A DNA stretch of 64,000 bases from Gammaproteobacteria bacterium (GCA_015709615.1 CP054179.1:2976001-3040000), one strand, 5' to 3'. Positions 50,816 through 61,010 are shown, numbered from the stretch's first letter. Translations and numbers: made by a program. Notes: generated by a model from the sequence alone, not told the origin.

Positions 50816-51619
50816 TCACTGCTTGATGGCTTTATTCGTAAAAGCGAATTGCACGTTCTGCTTTTCGGATAAAGCAGGTGGCCACTGCTGCTGTGCAGTA
50901 TGGATTAAATTTAGCAGATTGATTCCCAAAATCAATTTTTCCTGCTGCGGTGAAAGGCGTAATGCCTTGATTTTTGCCATTTCAATACCTGGATGAAGCC
51001 ATGGCCCATCCGAACCAAACAAAATCTTGCCCGCTCCGGCGCGTTTCACCGCTTGTTCCAGCAAATCAAAACGCCGCACACCAGCAGTATCCGTATAGAT
51101 ATTGGGGTGACGAACCAGATGGTCGATGAGACCCAATTGTGCACGCCAATCGTCGGCAAAGCTGCCCAGATGGGGAATAATGAAGTTGACATCCGGATAT
51201 TCTTGCGCCAGCAACTCACAAACCGACACTTCTCCCACCACATCGTAAAGTACCGGCAAAGCGAAAACCCTTGCCGTATCACAGATTTCCCGGGTAATGG
51301 GCGCATCATGGCGATGCACTTTGATTCCGGCAAATCCATATTGCTCGACAGCGGTTTCGATCAATTTATGCACTCGTCCCCGGTCTCTGGCCGCATGCAC
51401 AAATGCAAATCCATAAAACCTGTCCGGTTGGCTTGCCACAATCCTTGCTACCTCCTTATTGGCGGTTGCATAATTCGAATGAAATGCAGCAAACAAAACG
51501 CTGCGCCGAATTCCTGCTGCGGTGGCACGGCGCAGATAATCCTCTAATGGTGCACGGGTATCCCAGGGGCCGGTAAAACCATCGCCGCTCCCGGCATGAC
51601 AATGGCAATCGATGATCAT
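50816..51619 (-). CDS. Amidohydrolase-family metal-dependent hydrolase
   Basis: The 267-residue protein begins MIIDCHCHAGSGDGF with the HxH motif. It continues with VLFAAFHSNYATANKEVARIV, GFAGIKVHRHDAPITREI, VNFIIPHLGSF (His) and KILFGSDGPWLHP (Asp), the metal ligands of the amidohydrolase-2 (PF04909) group. The substrate is unknown. It is convergent with the sigma-54 activator (eight bases) and lies 18 bases downstream of the M20 peptidase gene, so the two hydrolases probably form a unit. Confidence 0.85.
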   Translation of the reverse strand: MIIDCHCHAGSGDGFTGPWDTRAPLEDYLRRATAAGIRRSVLFAAFHSNYATANKEVARIVASQPDRFYGFAFVHAARDRGRVHKLIETAVEQYGFAGIKVHRHDAPITREICDTARVFALPVLYDVVGEVSVCELLAQEYPDVNFIIPHLGSFADDWRAQLGLIDHLVRHPNIYTDTAGVRRFDLLEQAVKRAGAGKILFGSDGPWLHPGIEMAKIKALRLSPQQEKLILGINLLNLIHTAQQQWPPALSEKQNVQFAFTNKAIKQ

Positions 51620-51637
51620 CTTAGCCTCCTCAGTACT

Positions 51638-53068
51638 TCATAAATTCGATAAATATGAGTCGTTACTCTTGGTCATAGGGTAGGCATGTTGCCCCTGTCC
51701 TATTGCCGTCAAAAACCGGATGCTGGTCTCAATTCCATGGAAAAAGTTTGGTAAATGAAATTTCTCATTCGCTCCGTGAATACCATCGTTCGGTAAACCA
51801 AAACCCATTAGCACAACAGGCAGATGTAAGATTTCCTGAATCAAGTCAACTACCGGAATCGTCCCGCCATTGCGCAAAAATACCGGCGCTGTCCCGAATC
51901 CATGACGATAGGCGTGTGCCGCAGCAATTGTTGCAGGATGGTTGCGGCCGATCAGTACAGGCCGGGATGATGCAAAAGTGCGAATTCTTGTCCGCATACC
52001 CGGTGGCGTAATCTTCGCCACATATTTGCGGAATAAATGATCGATCTCCTGCGGATCCTGGTCAGGAACCAACCGGAAATTCAGTTTGGCCAGAGCATGC
52101 GTCGGGATGGCCGCCTTAACACCGCCACCCTGATATCCGCCATGAATGGCGGTTACCGTGATAGAAGGGCGGATCGTGGTACGCTCATACAATGAATAAT
52201 CCCGTTCCCCCCAACCTATTGCCGCTCCGGCATCTTGCAATATTTTTTCATCAGACGGCCCAACCCTGCGCATGTAAGCGCGCTCCTTCGCATCCCATTG
52301 CCGCACGCGATCATAAAATCCAGGAATAGCTATACGTCCAGCCTCATCATGCCATTGCGCAATCATTTCACAGAGTGCTTGCAACGGATTATGAACGGCG
52401 CCGCCCAAAACGCCCGAGTGTAGTTCCCGCTTTTGCCCGATGATCTCCAGCTCAAAATGGATTGAACCTCGCAAGGCGTAAGTAATGGCAGGATGATCGG
52501 CAGCAGGAATTTGCGTATCCGATATCACGGCGCAATCAGCAGTAAGTATCTGCCGATTGGCGATTATGACTGCAGGTAAATTGGGACTGCCGATTTCCTC
52601 TTCGCCCTCAAACAGGCACTTGATATTAACGGGCAATCCCTGGCCATTCCGAAGCAATGCTTCCAATGCTTTGATATGTGTAAAAAGCTGCCCCTTATCG
52701 TCCGAAGCACCCCTGCCATAAAGATCGTCTCCACGAATCACCGGCTCGAATGGCGGCGATTGCCATGCAGACAACGGACCGGCCGGCTGCACATCGTAAT
52801 GACCGTAAATCAGTACTGTAGGTTTTCCCGCTGCATGGCAGTGCTCAGCGTAAACTACGGGATGACCGTCGGTAGGAATCACAGCTACCCGCTCCAAGCC
52901 GATTTTTTGCAAATGGCCGGCCAGCCAGGCCGCGCAACGTTGCATATCGTCTTTATGCTGCGGTTGTACGCTGATGCTCGGGAAGCGAACAAATACTTTC
53001 AACTCAGAAATAAAGCGCGCGCGCTTGTTCTGTGTATAAGCAAGTACATCAGTTGAAATATTTAACAC
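51638..53068 (-). CDS. M20-family dipeptidase
   Basis: The 476-residue metallopeptidase contains VLIYGHYDVQPAGPLSAWQSPPFEPVIRGDDLYGRGASDDKGQ (zinc His and bridging Asp) and KCLFEGEEEIGSPNL (Glu-Glu). The dimerisation-domain segment ELEIIGQKRELHSGVLGGAV follows, with a C-terminal GLPNDGIHGANEKF carrying the last zinc His. It resembles cytosolic non-specific dipeptidases. No signal peptide is present. It lies 180 bases downstream of the amidase fusion gene and could process peptides released by it (inference). Confidence 0.9.
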   Translation of the reverse strand: MLNISTDVLAYTQNKRARFISELKVFVRFPSISVQPQHKDDMQRCAAWLAGHLQKIGLERVAVIPTDGHPVVYAEHCHAAGKPTVLIYGHYDVQPAGPLSAWQSPPFEPVIRGDDLYGRGASDDKGQLFTHIKALEALLRNGQGLPVNIKCLFEGEEEIGSPNLPAVIIANRQILTADCAVISDTQIPAADHPAITYALRGSIHFELEIIGQKRELHSGVLGGAVHNPLQALCEMIAQWHDEAGRIAIPGFYDRVRQWDAKERAYMRRVGPSDEKILQDAGAAIGWGERDYSLYERTTIRPSITVTAIHGGYQGGGVKAAIPTHALAKLNFRLVPDQDPQEIDHLFRKYVAKITPPGMRTRIRTFASSRPVLIGRNHPATIAAAHAYRHGFGTAPVFLRNGGTIPVVDLIQEILHLPVVLMGFGLPNDGIHGANEKFHLPNFFHGIETSIRFLTAIGQGQHAYPMTKSNDSYLSNL

Positions 53069-53247
53069 GGCAATTCAATCTCTCAAGATATCGATTAATC
53101 GCGAACTCTAATGAGAACAAGGCCGACCTGACTGTTTTGCTTCTGAGCGTTCCGACAGCCTCGAATGGTAATATTTTGAAGCTAAATATATTCACCATGG
53201 CACTCGTCTTTCAGTATAGGACTAGCTCGGGTAACAAATTTCTGACT

Positions 53248-55629
53248 TCAAGCAATGATTTCTTCACCAAGCTCAGGTTGTTGTCTTGTTTTCCCCCATG
53301 TCCGCCAAATATCCGGTATGGGATTGCCGCTTCCAACTTTAAAAGTTTGCCCGCCATCTCGCAAACCCAGATTATTAATCGCCCATTGGCCAACGTGATA
53401 CCAAATATCTGGCCCCGGATCGTTTGTACGGGTTGCACTAGATTGCCGATGCGCCAGAATATGGGTAAGTCCCATATTTTTAACCAGGTAACGTACCAAG
53501 CAGCGCCCAGCCTTTATCTGTTCAGCGGTCACAATGCCTTGAGGTGATGCGCCATTCGGATAGACATACCGTTTGCCTCTTGTATCAGGAAAATTACCTG
53601 CAAATTCAACAGCTACGCTGCCAGCATTAAACCCATTTGAGGCATTAAGGTAGGCTGCCAATGGATGCAATTGCAATATCTGTCCGTTTGGCTTGATTAC
53701 AAAATGCGCAGTCACGCTATCGTATCGGTTTGGTGGTGTATTTTTTTGATTGCCGGCAGTTTGGTGCAATACCAGCGCGTATACTTTACTCATATCGCGC
53801 GGCTTTCCTTTACGTTTATCTTTAGGCGTAAAACTTGTCCGATCCTCAATGGGCGCACAACCAGTCAGCACATCGGCAACCCCACTGGAAAGCTTACGAG
53901 CCCCCGTGCTAATGGAGTTCCATACATCACCAAGAAATGCTTCCTGATCGGATTGTTCTGGTTGAATACTATTGGCGTACCATTCATTACGAACCACGCC
54001 GTTCACTTCTAGATCTGCCCGAACGGCTGCCGGAAGACTCGGCACGTGCATCCTAGTCGCTGCCATCAAGGCAGCCTTGGCAATAGCTTCGGGATTGGCA
54101 TGCGGATCGGCTAATGCTGCTTGTTTGGCTGCTGTCGCGGCAATGCGCACAAAACGCCGCGCCCTTTCCAATTCTGCTTCTTCTGCAGGCAAAGCGCTGA
54201 ATTCAAGCTCCAGCGCTTTACTAACCGCTGTTCCGATGGCGCCACCGATAGCCGTGCCAACGCCCGGTATCGGAATAAAAGATCCTAGTGCTTTGCCAAC
54301 AATCGGCAGTGCAGCTTTGCCAATTGCTTTCAAGCCCTTGCCCAGTGCGGGTAGCACTTTCTTGCCGACAAAACGGCCAAATTTCTTCAATCCTCTACCG
54401 ATCCCTTTGAACAATTTGCCAAGAAATAGATCCAGCTCTTCTTCGTTGGAAATGGCCAATAATTCGGCGGCAAGCTCCAATTCTTCGGCTTCGCTGAAGG
54501 GATACTCCAGTTCCCATATAGCATCCTTCGGTAGAATCAAATTACCGGAGCCGCTGGCTGGGGCTGCCACAGGCCCGATTCTTTGTTTCCGGACATCCAT
54601 GGGGCCGGTTGCAGCATAGGCTTTTCCAAGATTTATAGCCAAAGGTTTCGGCAGAATATTGGCCACCTGAGTTTGATCGAGCGCCTTGATGGGAACAATC
54701 GGTCGTTGATGTTCAGGCAGCATTTTCCCTGCCCGGATCAAGGTGCGTGTTATCAAGTGTTCTATTACAGAGCCACAACCGCGAACAGGGCATGTACCGC
54801 TTGCTTGTATTTTAGCCAGATAATAGCCAACTTTTTCCGGATACTTAGCGCGTATTTTTTGATGATCTTCACGCTCCAGCCTTTGCCGGAAGGAATCATC
54901 AATCGCCTTTCCAACTTTCAGGATTTTGGTGATTATTTTTTTTGTTTTTCCGCCAATGGTTCTTCGTTCAAATAGAACAACAATATACACACCCACATCA
55001 CCATGGATCCGATCGCGCGGGCGCTTCTGAATTTCATCCCAGGTATACAGCTGCGGCTTTTCATTGCTGGGTTGCCAAGTTAACCACGCGATAAAACCAG
55101 GTTCTTTGATATACGATTCAAGCTCGGAATTTTCCCCGGCATTTTGTCCGGTGCACGCCGCCCTCAATGCATCTTCCGTATCCGGCCCGACAATACCGCT
55201 CGCCCTCAGTCCTTGCTGCCGCTGAAAATTCCGAACGGCGCTACGTGTATCCCGACCCATGATTCCGGTCACAGGAAGTTGCGTTCCCGCCGCTTGGTTT
55301 AAGCAATCCTGTACCCAGCGCACGTGTTCTGAACTGGAAGATGGTTCTGGTTCGCCGGAATAAGGCTCGCTCGCAATTGGATAAGGTTCATAGACAGTGC
55401 TTCCAAACGGCCGCCGCAATCCCTTTACGAAAGGCCTTGTTCTCGAGAACGGCGGATGTTTGGTCCCTTTTGGTCTCATACCGGGACGGATGCCAGGCCG
55501 TGAACTGCGGTTTCTAGGCCCTGCAAATGAGCGGCGGATTCCTCGCTCGCTTTCCACCTCAAACATTTCTCCGGTAATTGCTGGAGTAAGTTCTAACGGT
55601 ATGGTTTCAAAGCTCAGTTCTTGATTCAT
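53248..55629 (-). CDS. Modular protein: PG-binding, GIY-YIG-like, Gly-zipper module, amidase
   Basis: This 793-residue protein has a striking layout. An Arg/Pro-rich N-terminus (30-75) is followed by a peptidoglycan-binding domain (101-165, VRWVQDCLNQAAGTQLPVTG and FQRQQGLRASGIVGPDT). Residues 205-300 look GIY-YIG-like (GDVGVYIVVLF, ILKVGKAIDDSFRQRLERED, GSVIEHLITRTLI). Residues 378-535 repeat the module of the two small proteins at 60-61.7 kb (SEAEELELAAELLAISNEEEL, then a Gly-rich hydrophobic segment). Residues 612-755 are an N-acetylmuramoyl-L-alanine amidase with zinc ligands His622, His727 and Asp737. No signal peptide is visible. The architecture suggests an effector or lysis factor acting on cell wall (inference). 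Confidence 0.8.
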   Translation of the reverse strand: MNQELSFETIPLELTPAITGEMFEVESERGIRRSFAGPRNRSSRPGIRPGMRPKGTKHPPFSRTRPFVKGLRRPFGSTVYEPYPIASEPYSGEPEPSSSSEHVRWVQDCLNQAAGTQLPVTGIMGRDTRSAVRNFQRQQGLRASGIVGPDTEDALRAACTGQNAGENSELESYIKEPGFIAWLTWQPSNEKPQLYTWDEIQKRPRDRIHGDVGVYIVVLFERRTIGGKTKKIITKILKVGKAIDDSFRQRLEREDHQKIRAKYPEKVGYYLAKIQASGTCPVRGCGSVIEHLITRTLIRAGKMLPEHQRPIVPIKALDQTQVANILPKPLAINLGKAYAATGPMDVRKQRIGPVAAPASGSGNLILPKDAIWELEYPFSEAEELELAAELLAISNEEELDLFLGKLFKGIGRGLKKFGRFVGKKVLPALGKGLKAIGKAALPIVGKALGSFIPIPGVGTAIGGAIGTAVSKALELEFSALPAEEAELERARRFVRIAATAAKQAALADPHANPEAIAKAALMAATRMHVPSLPAAVRADLEVNGVVRNEWYANSIQPEQSDQEAFLGDVWNSISTGARKLSSGVADVLTGCAPIEDRTSFTPKDKRKGKPRDMSKVYALVLHQTAGNQKNTPPNRYDSVTAHFVIKPNGQILQLHPLAAYLNASNGFNAGSVAVEFAGNFPDTRGKRYVYPNGASPQGIVTAEQIKAGRCLVRYLVKNMGLTHILAHRQSSATRTNDPGPDIWYHVGQWAINNLGLRDGGQTFKVGSGNPIPDIWRTWGKTRQQPELGEEIIA

Positions 55630-55652
55630 GATTTACCTCTCGCATATAGTTG

Positions 55653-56768
55653 TCATGTTCTGAAGCCCGAATACGCGGGCGTGCCACTGCGATTTGCAGC
55701 CTTGTCGATGCTGTTTGTCACTGTGCTCAGTATGTCGATGCAATGATCAATTTCCCCGGCGCTATGCCGTGCTGTGATTAAAAAACTCAGGTGTGCCTCG
55801 CCGTTATCGCGGGGCCGAGACAATACCGTTTGAATACCGTGCCGAGAAAGGTACTGATGCATTCGAATCGCTGCGTTTCCAACGATTCCTCGCAAGGTTT
55901 GCACCGGAAACCAGGCGCCAATGGAATCCCAGCCGATTATTTCCAGTCCTTTGCGAAATTGCGCAACCCGTTGAATCAGTCTGTGCCGCAGCAAATTACC
56001 TCGGATTCTGTTCTCCGTTAATGCATGAGCGGCTGCGTGAATAACAGCTATTGACGGCGGGCTGCCATGCACCCGGGTATCGCTGGCTGTTTTAAAGCGC
56101 TTGATCAGTTTATTGCTGCCTGTTAAAACCGCCATCGGCACACCGAAACCTTTTGCCAGTGATGAGCCCACCACGATGTCCGGCCCAAAGTTTCCACTAC
56201 AGCGCAACAGGCCACCCCCGCCTTTGCCATAAGGATTGTGCAACGTTGGCGACTCGCCCAGAATTCCCAAAGCTTGGGTGTCATCCAATACCAATAAACC
56301 GCCAAAACGCCTCACAATCTCCAGATACTCTCCGGCCGGTGCGGCATGTCCGCACGCCGGGCAAAAACCGTCGGCAATCGCCACGGGATATTTCTTTTTA
56401 TGCACTTGCCGTTTGATTTGAACCAACAATGCATCAGGATCGTGGTGTCGGAATGTGTAAACATCGCCCCCTTTGGCACGAAACTGATCTGCTCCCCATC
56501 TGGCAATCGCATAAACCTCTTCATCCAGAAACAACGCCGCTGGTTGCTGGCGCAGCATGGCAAATAAATCCCAGAACAGATGCAACGTGGAAGGCAGCAA
56601 CACACCTTGTTCACACCCTTGTAACTGCGCCAATTTTCCTGCTACCTCTTCGGCACCGGGTGGTTCGGTAAGCGCTGCCGGAACCCCCAGTGTAAGCTGC
56701 TGCCAGGGTTGCAAAAAATGGCTCGGATGATGCAATCCTAAATAGAGCGCTGAGGTGAAATTGATCAT
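55653..56768 (-). CDS. AONS-like PLP enzyme (alpha-oxoamine synthase fold)
   Basis: The 371-residue protein has the fold-type I pattern of 8-amino-7-oxononanoate synthase relatives: GCEQGVLLPSTLHLFWDLF, LLVLDDTQALGILGESP, PDIVVGSSLAKGFGVPMAVLTG with the PLP lysine (Lys206), and THRVHGSPP-like SDTRVHGSPPSIAVIHAAAHAL. The conserved His of the D-x-x-H motif is replaced by Gln (DDTQ). Family members condense an amino acid with acyl-CoA. No biotin genes are nearby, so it is more likely a tailoring or small-molecule enzyme of this operon (inference). Gap to the downstream gene is 23 bases. Confidence 0.8.
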   Translation of the reverse strand: MINFTSALYLGLHHPSHFLQPWQQLTLGVPAALTEPPGAEEVAGKLAQLQGCEQGVLLPSTLHLFWDLFAMLRQQPAALFLDEEVYAIARWGADQFRAKGGDVYTFRHHDPDALLVQIKRQVHKKKYPVAIADGFCPACGHAAPAGEYLEIVRRFGGLLVLDDTQALGILGESPTLHNPYGKGGGGLLRCSGNFGPDIVVGSSLAKGFGVPMAVLTGSNKLIKRFKTASDTRVHGSPPSIAVIHAAAHALTENRIRGNLLRHRLIQRVAQFRKGLEIIGWDSIGAWFPVQTLRGIVGNAAIRMHQYLSRHGIQTVLSRPRDNGEAHLSFLITARHSAGEIDHCIDILSTVTNSIDKAANRSGTPAYSGFRT

Positions 56769-56778
56769 CGCCTACATC

Positions 56779-58908
56779 TCACATGGCTCGTTGCTGACTT
56801 GCCAAGCGTTTTTGCAACAATACCGAGGGCAAAGTCGAATCCACGGGCACATTGGCGGTCAAATCGACCGATAAGTCGACTCCGGTTGCGGCACGGTAGG
56901 CATGGATATAACCCTGTGCCTGAGGACGGAAGAACCGTGCCCAGTTGAGCGCCTTAACAGGCTCGAATTCATCACTCCAATGCCCCCAGCGGATAGAAAG
57001 CAAAAGTTGCTCGCCGAACATGCCCAGGTTGCGGAAATGCAACACGCTGGTGTCCGTCCAGCCTTGCAATTTCTTCATCGCGTCAACACGATCCATCCAC
57101 GGCTCGGGATAAGCCACCATGATGCGCGTCGGCAGCAATTCGCGGAACTCCGGCCTGGCCAGCAGCCACTGCTGCATCAGCATTTCGATACGAGCCGTCG
57201 ACGGCAAGTCGCCAAACTGATTGTGCGCCCCTTGCGAAAGAATCAGATGCACTTCTTTCAGCGCATTGAGTACCGGGAAGGCGTCGGCCTTGACGGTGGT
57301 ATCGTCATCCTGTTTATAAAATACGGTGCACAACCGAAGCAAGTGATGAAAAGCTTCGAGGAATTTCGAACGCGTATCGGCGGGACGGAAGTTCTGCACC
57401 GCTTTGCCCTCCAGACGTAATCCGTAATGATGATCGTACTCGTAATTACGCCGGTTAACCGTCAAACGGTGTTGCTCGTCCTGGATATAACCCCACAACA
57501 CATTATTGAGCGGACGCAATGGATCCATTTCCAGATTGGCGAGTGGATCCCGGCCGGATGCGCGCACATTCTGGAACCGCCGCGTAACGGCATTGGTCGT
57601 TTGCACCAGCATGCCTTCTTCGTGCCAGTAAGACCAAATGAGTTCCAACAAGCAAGGATTAGCGAGTTTTTCTTGCAGCAGCCCAAAACATTCATCTGCG
57701 TCACCGTTCGGGCTCGCTTCTTCGAATGGTTTAATTTTGATCGGAATGTCAGGCAACTTGCGGCGGATAACGGCGAGATATGGCAATACGTCACCATTGC
57801 CATCGACACCTACCAGATAATCTTTGTTGAAGGCATGATTCAGACCGCTCGGTGGTATTGGCAGATCACGGCGGTTCAAATATGCTTCATCTCGGGCTGG
57901 GTCAAAAGGTTGCAAATCATTGCGATGAATACCGCAATTTACCATTACAAAAGCTTCTGTAGCCGCCTTAACAACACGATATGCATCGGAATCTGTGAAA
58001 GGTAAAAAACGATTCTTCAATAATTTATCCCGCCACATCACATGCTTTTCATCATAACGATCACTCTCGAATTGACTTAATTCCCGGGGTTTCTGCTTAC
58101 CACAGAAAATCCAATCCATGAAACTCAGATAATTATTAAACGAAAGTGCTTCTGCACTATTACGAATACCTGTCCAAAACGCGGTATCTTCTGTGAAAGA
58201 TGTCTCTGTCCGAGTAAGGCTGGTCGTTGTTCTGGCATCGACATGTTGTACATTGCGCACTGCCGTGCCAATCAAGTTTGTGGCGATTGATGAGCCGTCA
58301 GCATGCTTGAGAGATGCATTAAAGGAATAACCACCTTGCATTCCTGTCGTATCGACGGCTATTTCATATACTCGATCCATGCCATCGATAAAGATTGAAG
58401 GTTGAGATAAACCACCCTGATTAGAAGACAATTTAATATCCGGGGTCCCTAAAGCAGCACTATGCGATATACGAAGTTTAGCCGGTTGACCCGCTACAAT
58501 ATCTTGACATAGCAGCTCCTCAGATCTAGGGCCACACATCACAAGCTGCTGTGTGAAGTTTACTGGCACCCCAAGATTAATCTGCTTGGTGCAATTACAG
58601 TCTATCGAAAATAATTCTTGTGGTTCATCACCTAAGCACGCAGCCGGCTCTTCATGAAAGCCAAAGGCATTTTCATAAGCTAAACCATATCGATGTGAAT
58701 CACCCCCTAGAAGCTCAAAAACGGCATGCCCATTTTCATCAGTGATCTGTGCTTCAATATGCCGCCATTTACTGAGTGTCCATTCCAGAACTTTAATGCT
58801 CGCTCCTTTAATCGGTATTTTATTGCCCCCAGAATCATATAAACGAACTCTCAACGTGCCATTGCAGGGAGCTTCGCAGTTCGGCATTTTTTTGGATTTT
58901 GTAATCAT
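56779..58908 (-). CDS. Large unknown protein with N-terminal beta-sandwich
   Basis: The 709-residue protein is not recognised. Residues 15-70 (TLRVRLYDSGGNKIPIKGASIKVLE, ITDENGHAVFELLGG) look like a carboxypeptidase-regulatory or transthyretin-type beta-sandwich. A Cys-rich stretch follows (DCNCTKQINLG). The C-terminal 450 residues are mainly helical, with RFLPFTDSDAYRVVKAATEAFVMVN, LELIWSYWHEEGMLVQTTNAV and LNALKEVHLILSQGAHNQFGDLPSTARIEMLMQQWLL. There is no signal peptide or membrane segment. It overlaps the metallopeptidase-like gene by four bases, showing tight coupling. A structural or scaffold role is possible. Confidence 0.6.
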   Translation of the reverse strand: MITKSKKMPNCEAPCNGTLRVRLYDSGGNKIPIKGASIKVLEWTLSKWRHIEAQITDENGHAVFELLGGDSHRYGLAYENAFGFHEEPAACLGDEPQELFSIDCNCTKQINLGVPVNFTQQLVMCGPRSEELLCQDIVAGQPAKLRISHSAALGTPDIKLSSNQGGLSQPSIFIDGMDRVYEIAVDTTGMQGGYSFNASLKHADGSSIATNLIGTAVRNVQHVDARTTTSLTRTETSFTEDTAFWTGIRNSAEALSFNNYLSFMDWIFCGKQKPRELSQFESDRYDEKHVMWRDKLLKNRFLPFTDSDAYRVVKAATEAFVMVNCGIHRNDLQPFDPARDEAYLNRRDLPIPPSGLNHAFNKDYLVGVDGNGDVLPYLAVIRRKLPDIPIKIKPFEEASPNGDADECFGLLQEKLANPCLLELIWSYWHEEGMLVQTTNAVTRRFQNVRASGRDPLANLEMDPLRPLNNVLWGYIQDEQHRLTVNRRNYEYDHHYGLRLEGKAVQNFRPADTRSKFLEAFHHLLRLCTVFYKQDDDTTVKADAFPVLNALKEVHLILSQGAHNQFGDLPSTARIEMLMQQWLLARPEFRELLPTRIMVAYPEPWMDRVDAMKKLQGWTDTSVLHFRNLGMFGEQLLLSIRWGHWSDEFEPVKALNWARFFRPQAQGYIHAYRAATGVDLSVDLTANVPVDSTLPSVLLQKRLASQQRAM

Positions 58909-60266
58909 GGCATTCTCCTAAGTGAATAGTTAATAAAACGATTTTGTTGGTAGTAATTCTCAAGCCAAGATTTCGGTTGCTCTGATCGCATCGAACAAAC
59001 TGCAGATACTGCCAAGGTGTTGCGCAGCGCCCAGTGGGTGAGCAGTTTTCCCAGTATGGCGCTTTCCTGTTCCGGGCTCATGTGGCCGTCGGCGCGTGCT
59101 TGACCGATCACAGCAAAAGTCAGTACTGGTGATGCGCGGTACATTTTCACTGGATTTTTGCGCCACGCTAGGAACAATGCCTGAAGACGGTGCGGCTGAC
59201 GGTTTTGCACCTGCAAGGCTTCAGTCAGGCTGCGCCCGCTCAGGCTTTCAGGCCTGTGGTTGATCAGCAATGCTACGAAGCCGGGCAAAGTCGCCAGCAA
59301 TGCCTGATAATTCTGCCGTTGCGCCGCGTCCAAACCATCCAGCGGATAGTACGATTCCCATAGCCTTGCCAAACGCTGCCATTGCGGATGCGGGTAGAGT
59401 GCTTGGCCGATCGCACAACTCAACTTGACGCGAATCCAAGGCGACGGATGCGGATCATCGCGGTTCAGACGAAACACGAAAGCACGCGGCAAGCTGACTA
59501 CGCCCATTAACCCGAGCGTGGAAGCAATGCCAATACGGGCAATCGACCAGAAATCGGCGATGATTTCTGAAATCCACCGCTCCCACAACGACCAGGTGGT
59601 GCTATAAGCGCCACTGCCGCGTTGCATTCCCTTTAACACAGGCCGCAAGGAATTTACCAAGTTGAGCAATGCAGCCGACTGATGCCCCACCTCATGAATC
59701 AGGGAGGAAGCGATACCACTGCCTACCATACGTTCCCTGGGAATACGAATCACCGCTACCGGATTTTCACCACCACCTGGCAACCGTGTTCTGGCGCGAC
59801 GGATCGCCGCACCAACACCACGATCGAGATAGCAGATAACGGGAGGTACCTCGTAATAATGTCCCGGAATGGCAAGTGCATCCGCTGAGACAACTTCAAG
59901 GCCGGAAAGCCACACACCGATTTCATTCTCGCTGCGCTGCGTGATCGCATCGTTGAATAAATCAAATTGTGTCAGCACGGCATTAAATCTCAACCGCAAC
60001 AGGGAAAACAGCTGTTGCGCATGAGCAGGGGTTGCTCTACGGCCCAACGGCCCGCGCAACCAGGCGATGTAACGCTGGATCAGATCCCTTAGTTCTCGCC
60101 GCCCCTGCATTAGATAACGCTCGATGCCGGTTTGCGTTGCCGGTAATAGCGAGGCCGCTGGCAGCATGGTTTCATGCAAGGCGAATGGCTTGACGCGTTT
60201 CAACCTGGTTAGCAAAGCACGAGCTTCTTGCTCGAGCATCCATGTGGCGTAAGGAGCGGCGCGCAT
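58905..60266 (-). CDS. Putative zincin metallopeptidase (HExxH)
   Basis: The 453-residue protein has SLIHEVGHQSAALLNL with the HExxH zinc motif at 191-195, and WERWISEIIADFWSIARIGIASTL downstream, where Glu234 may be the third ligand as in gluzincins. The N-terminal 100 residues are helical and basic (ALLTRLKRVKPFALHETMLPAAS). No family is recognised and no signal peptide is present. It is six bases from the Gly-zipper gene upstream and overlaps the 709-residue gene by four bases. It may mature the small Gly-zipper proteins (inference). Confidence 0.65.
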   Translation of the reverse strand: MRAAPYATWMLEQEARALLTRLKRVKPFALHETMLPAASLLPATQTGIERYLMQGRRELRDLIQRYIAWLRGPLGRRATPAHAQQLFSLLRLRFNAVLTQFDLFNDAITQRSENEIGVWLSGLEVVSADALAIPGHYYEVPPVICYLDRGVGAAIRRARTRLPGGGENPVAVIRIPRERMVGSGIASSLIHEVGHQSAALLNLVNSLRPVLKGMQRGSGAYSTTWSLWERWISEIIADFWSIARIGIASTLGLMGVVSLPRAFVFRLNRDDPHPSPWIRVKLSCAIGQALYPHPQWQRLARLWESYYPLDGLDAAQRQNYQALLATLPGFVALLINHRPESLSGRSLTEALQVQNRQPHRLQALFLAWRKNPVKMYRASPVLTFAVIGQARADGHMSPEQESAILGKLLTHWALRNTLAVSAVCSMRSEQPKSWLENYYQQNRFINYSLRRMP

Positions 60267-60272
60267 GGCAAG

Positions 60273-60974
60273 TTAAGCTCCAAACAATATGATTTTGTTT
60301 CCGCGCCGCATCCAGCGCCCGCTCATGGCACCCCGCCCGCAGGAAGGGCATGCTTTGCCTAAAGCACCGGGATTTACAGCAGGCGCGCCGCGCACCAAAC
60401 CTGGAGCAAGTTGACGGGCGGCCGCTGCAACTGCTGATTGCGCAACTGCTCTCGGATTGGCTGCCTGCGGTGAGAGTGCTGCATTTCTTGCAGCTGTTCC
60501 GGCAAACTGCACGAAGCTTTTGGCAGCTTCGTATTCCTGATCTTCATGACTCAGCCCTTCCAGTTCCAGACCAAAAATCCGCCCCGCGGTAGAGGCAACC
60601 TGGTTGCCTATTTTGGCGCCACCAGCGCCGCCAAAATAACCGCCAATGGCACTGCCAACCATGGGTAAAGCTTGCTTGGCTGCGCCTTTCAACAAGCCGC
60701 CAAGCTGTTGACCGACAGGGGATTTGATAAATTTTCCAGCTGCTTGTCCTGCTCTTTTAATAAGACTTCCCAAGAATCGGTCCAACTCTGCTTCGTTACT
60801 GACTCCCAGAAGTTCAGCGGCGAGTTCCATGGTTTCTGCCTCGCTAAAAGCACCGGTCTCGCCTCCCCATTCTGTTTCGCCATATTCACCGAATTCTCCA
60901 TATTCGTATTGCTCATGTTCAAAATTTTCCAGCTCGGGGTTGCTTTCTAGTTGTGTGCGATCGATATCGTGCAT
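60273..60974 (-). CDS. Gly-zipper protein with acidic Tyr/Glu leader and C-terminal motif, paralogue 2
   Basis: ATG 60974 follows GAGGAG; the frame is open to an earlier ATG at 60989. The product is 233 residues: an acidic leader (EYGEFGEYGETEWGGETGAF), a helix SEAETMELAAELLGVSNEAEL, then a glycine-rich hydrophobic stretch with GxxxG steps (MVGSAIGGYFGGAGGAKIG) and the helix EYEAAKSFVQFAGTAARNAAL. The end carries CPSCGRG and the motif SGRWMRRGNKIILFGA. It shares all of this with 61011-61688. It may insert into membranes. Confidence 0.7.
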   Translation of the reverse strand: MHDIDRTQLESNPELENFEHEQYEYGEFGEYGETEWGGETGAFSEAETMELAAELLGVSNEAELDRFLGSLIKRAGQAAGKFIKSPVGQQLGGLLKGAAKQALPMVGSAIGGYFGGAGGAKIGNQVASTAGRIFGLELEGLSHEDQEYEAAKSFVQFAGTAARNAALSPQAANPRAVAQSAVAAAARQLAPGLVRGAPAVNPGALGKACPSCGRGAMSGRWMRRGNKIILFGA

Positions 60975-61010
60975 TTTTGTTCTCCTCATCGATATGTTTA
61001 TAGAAACTGC

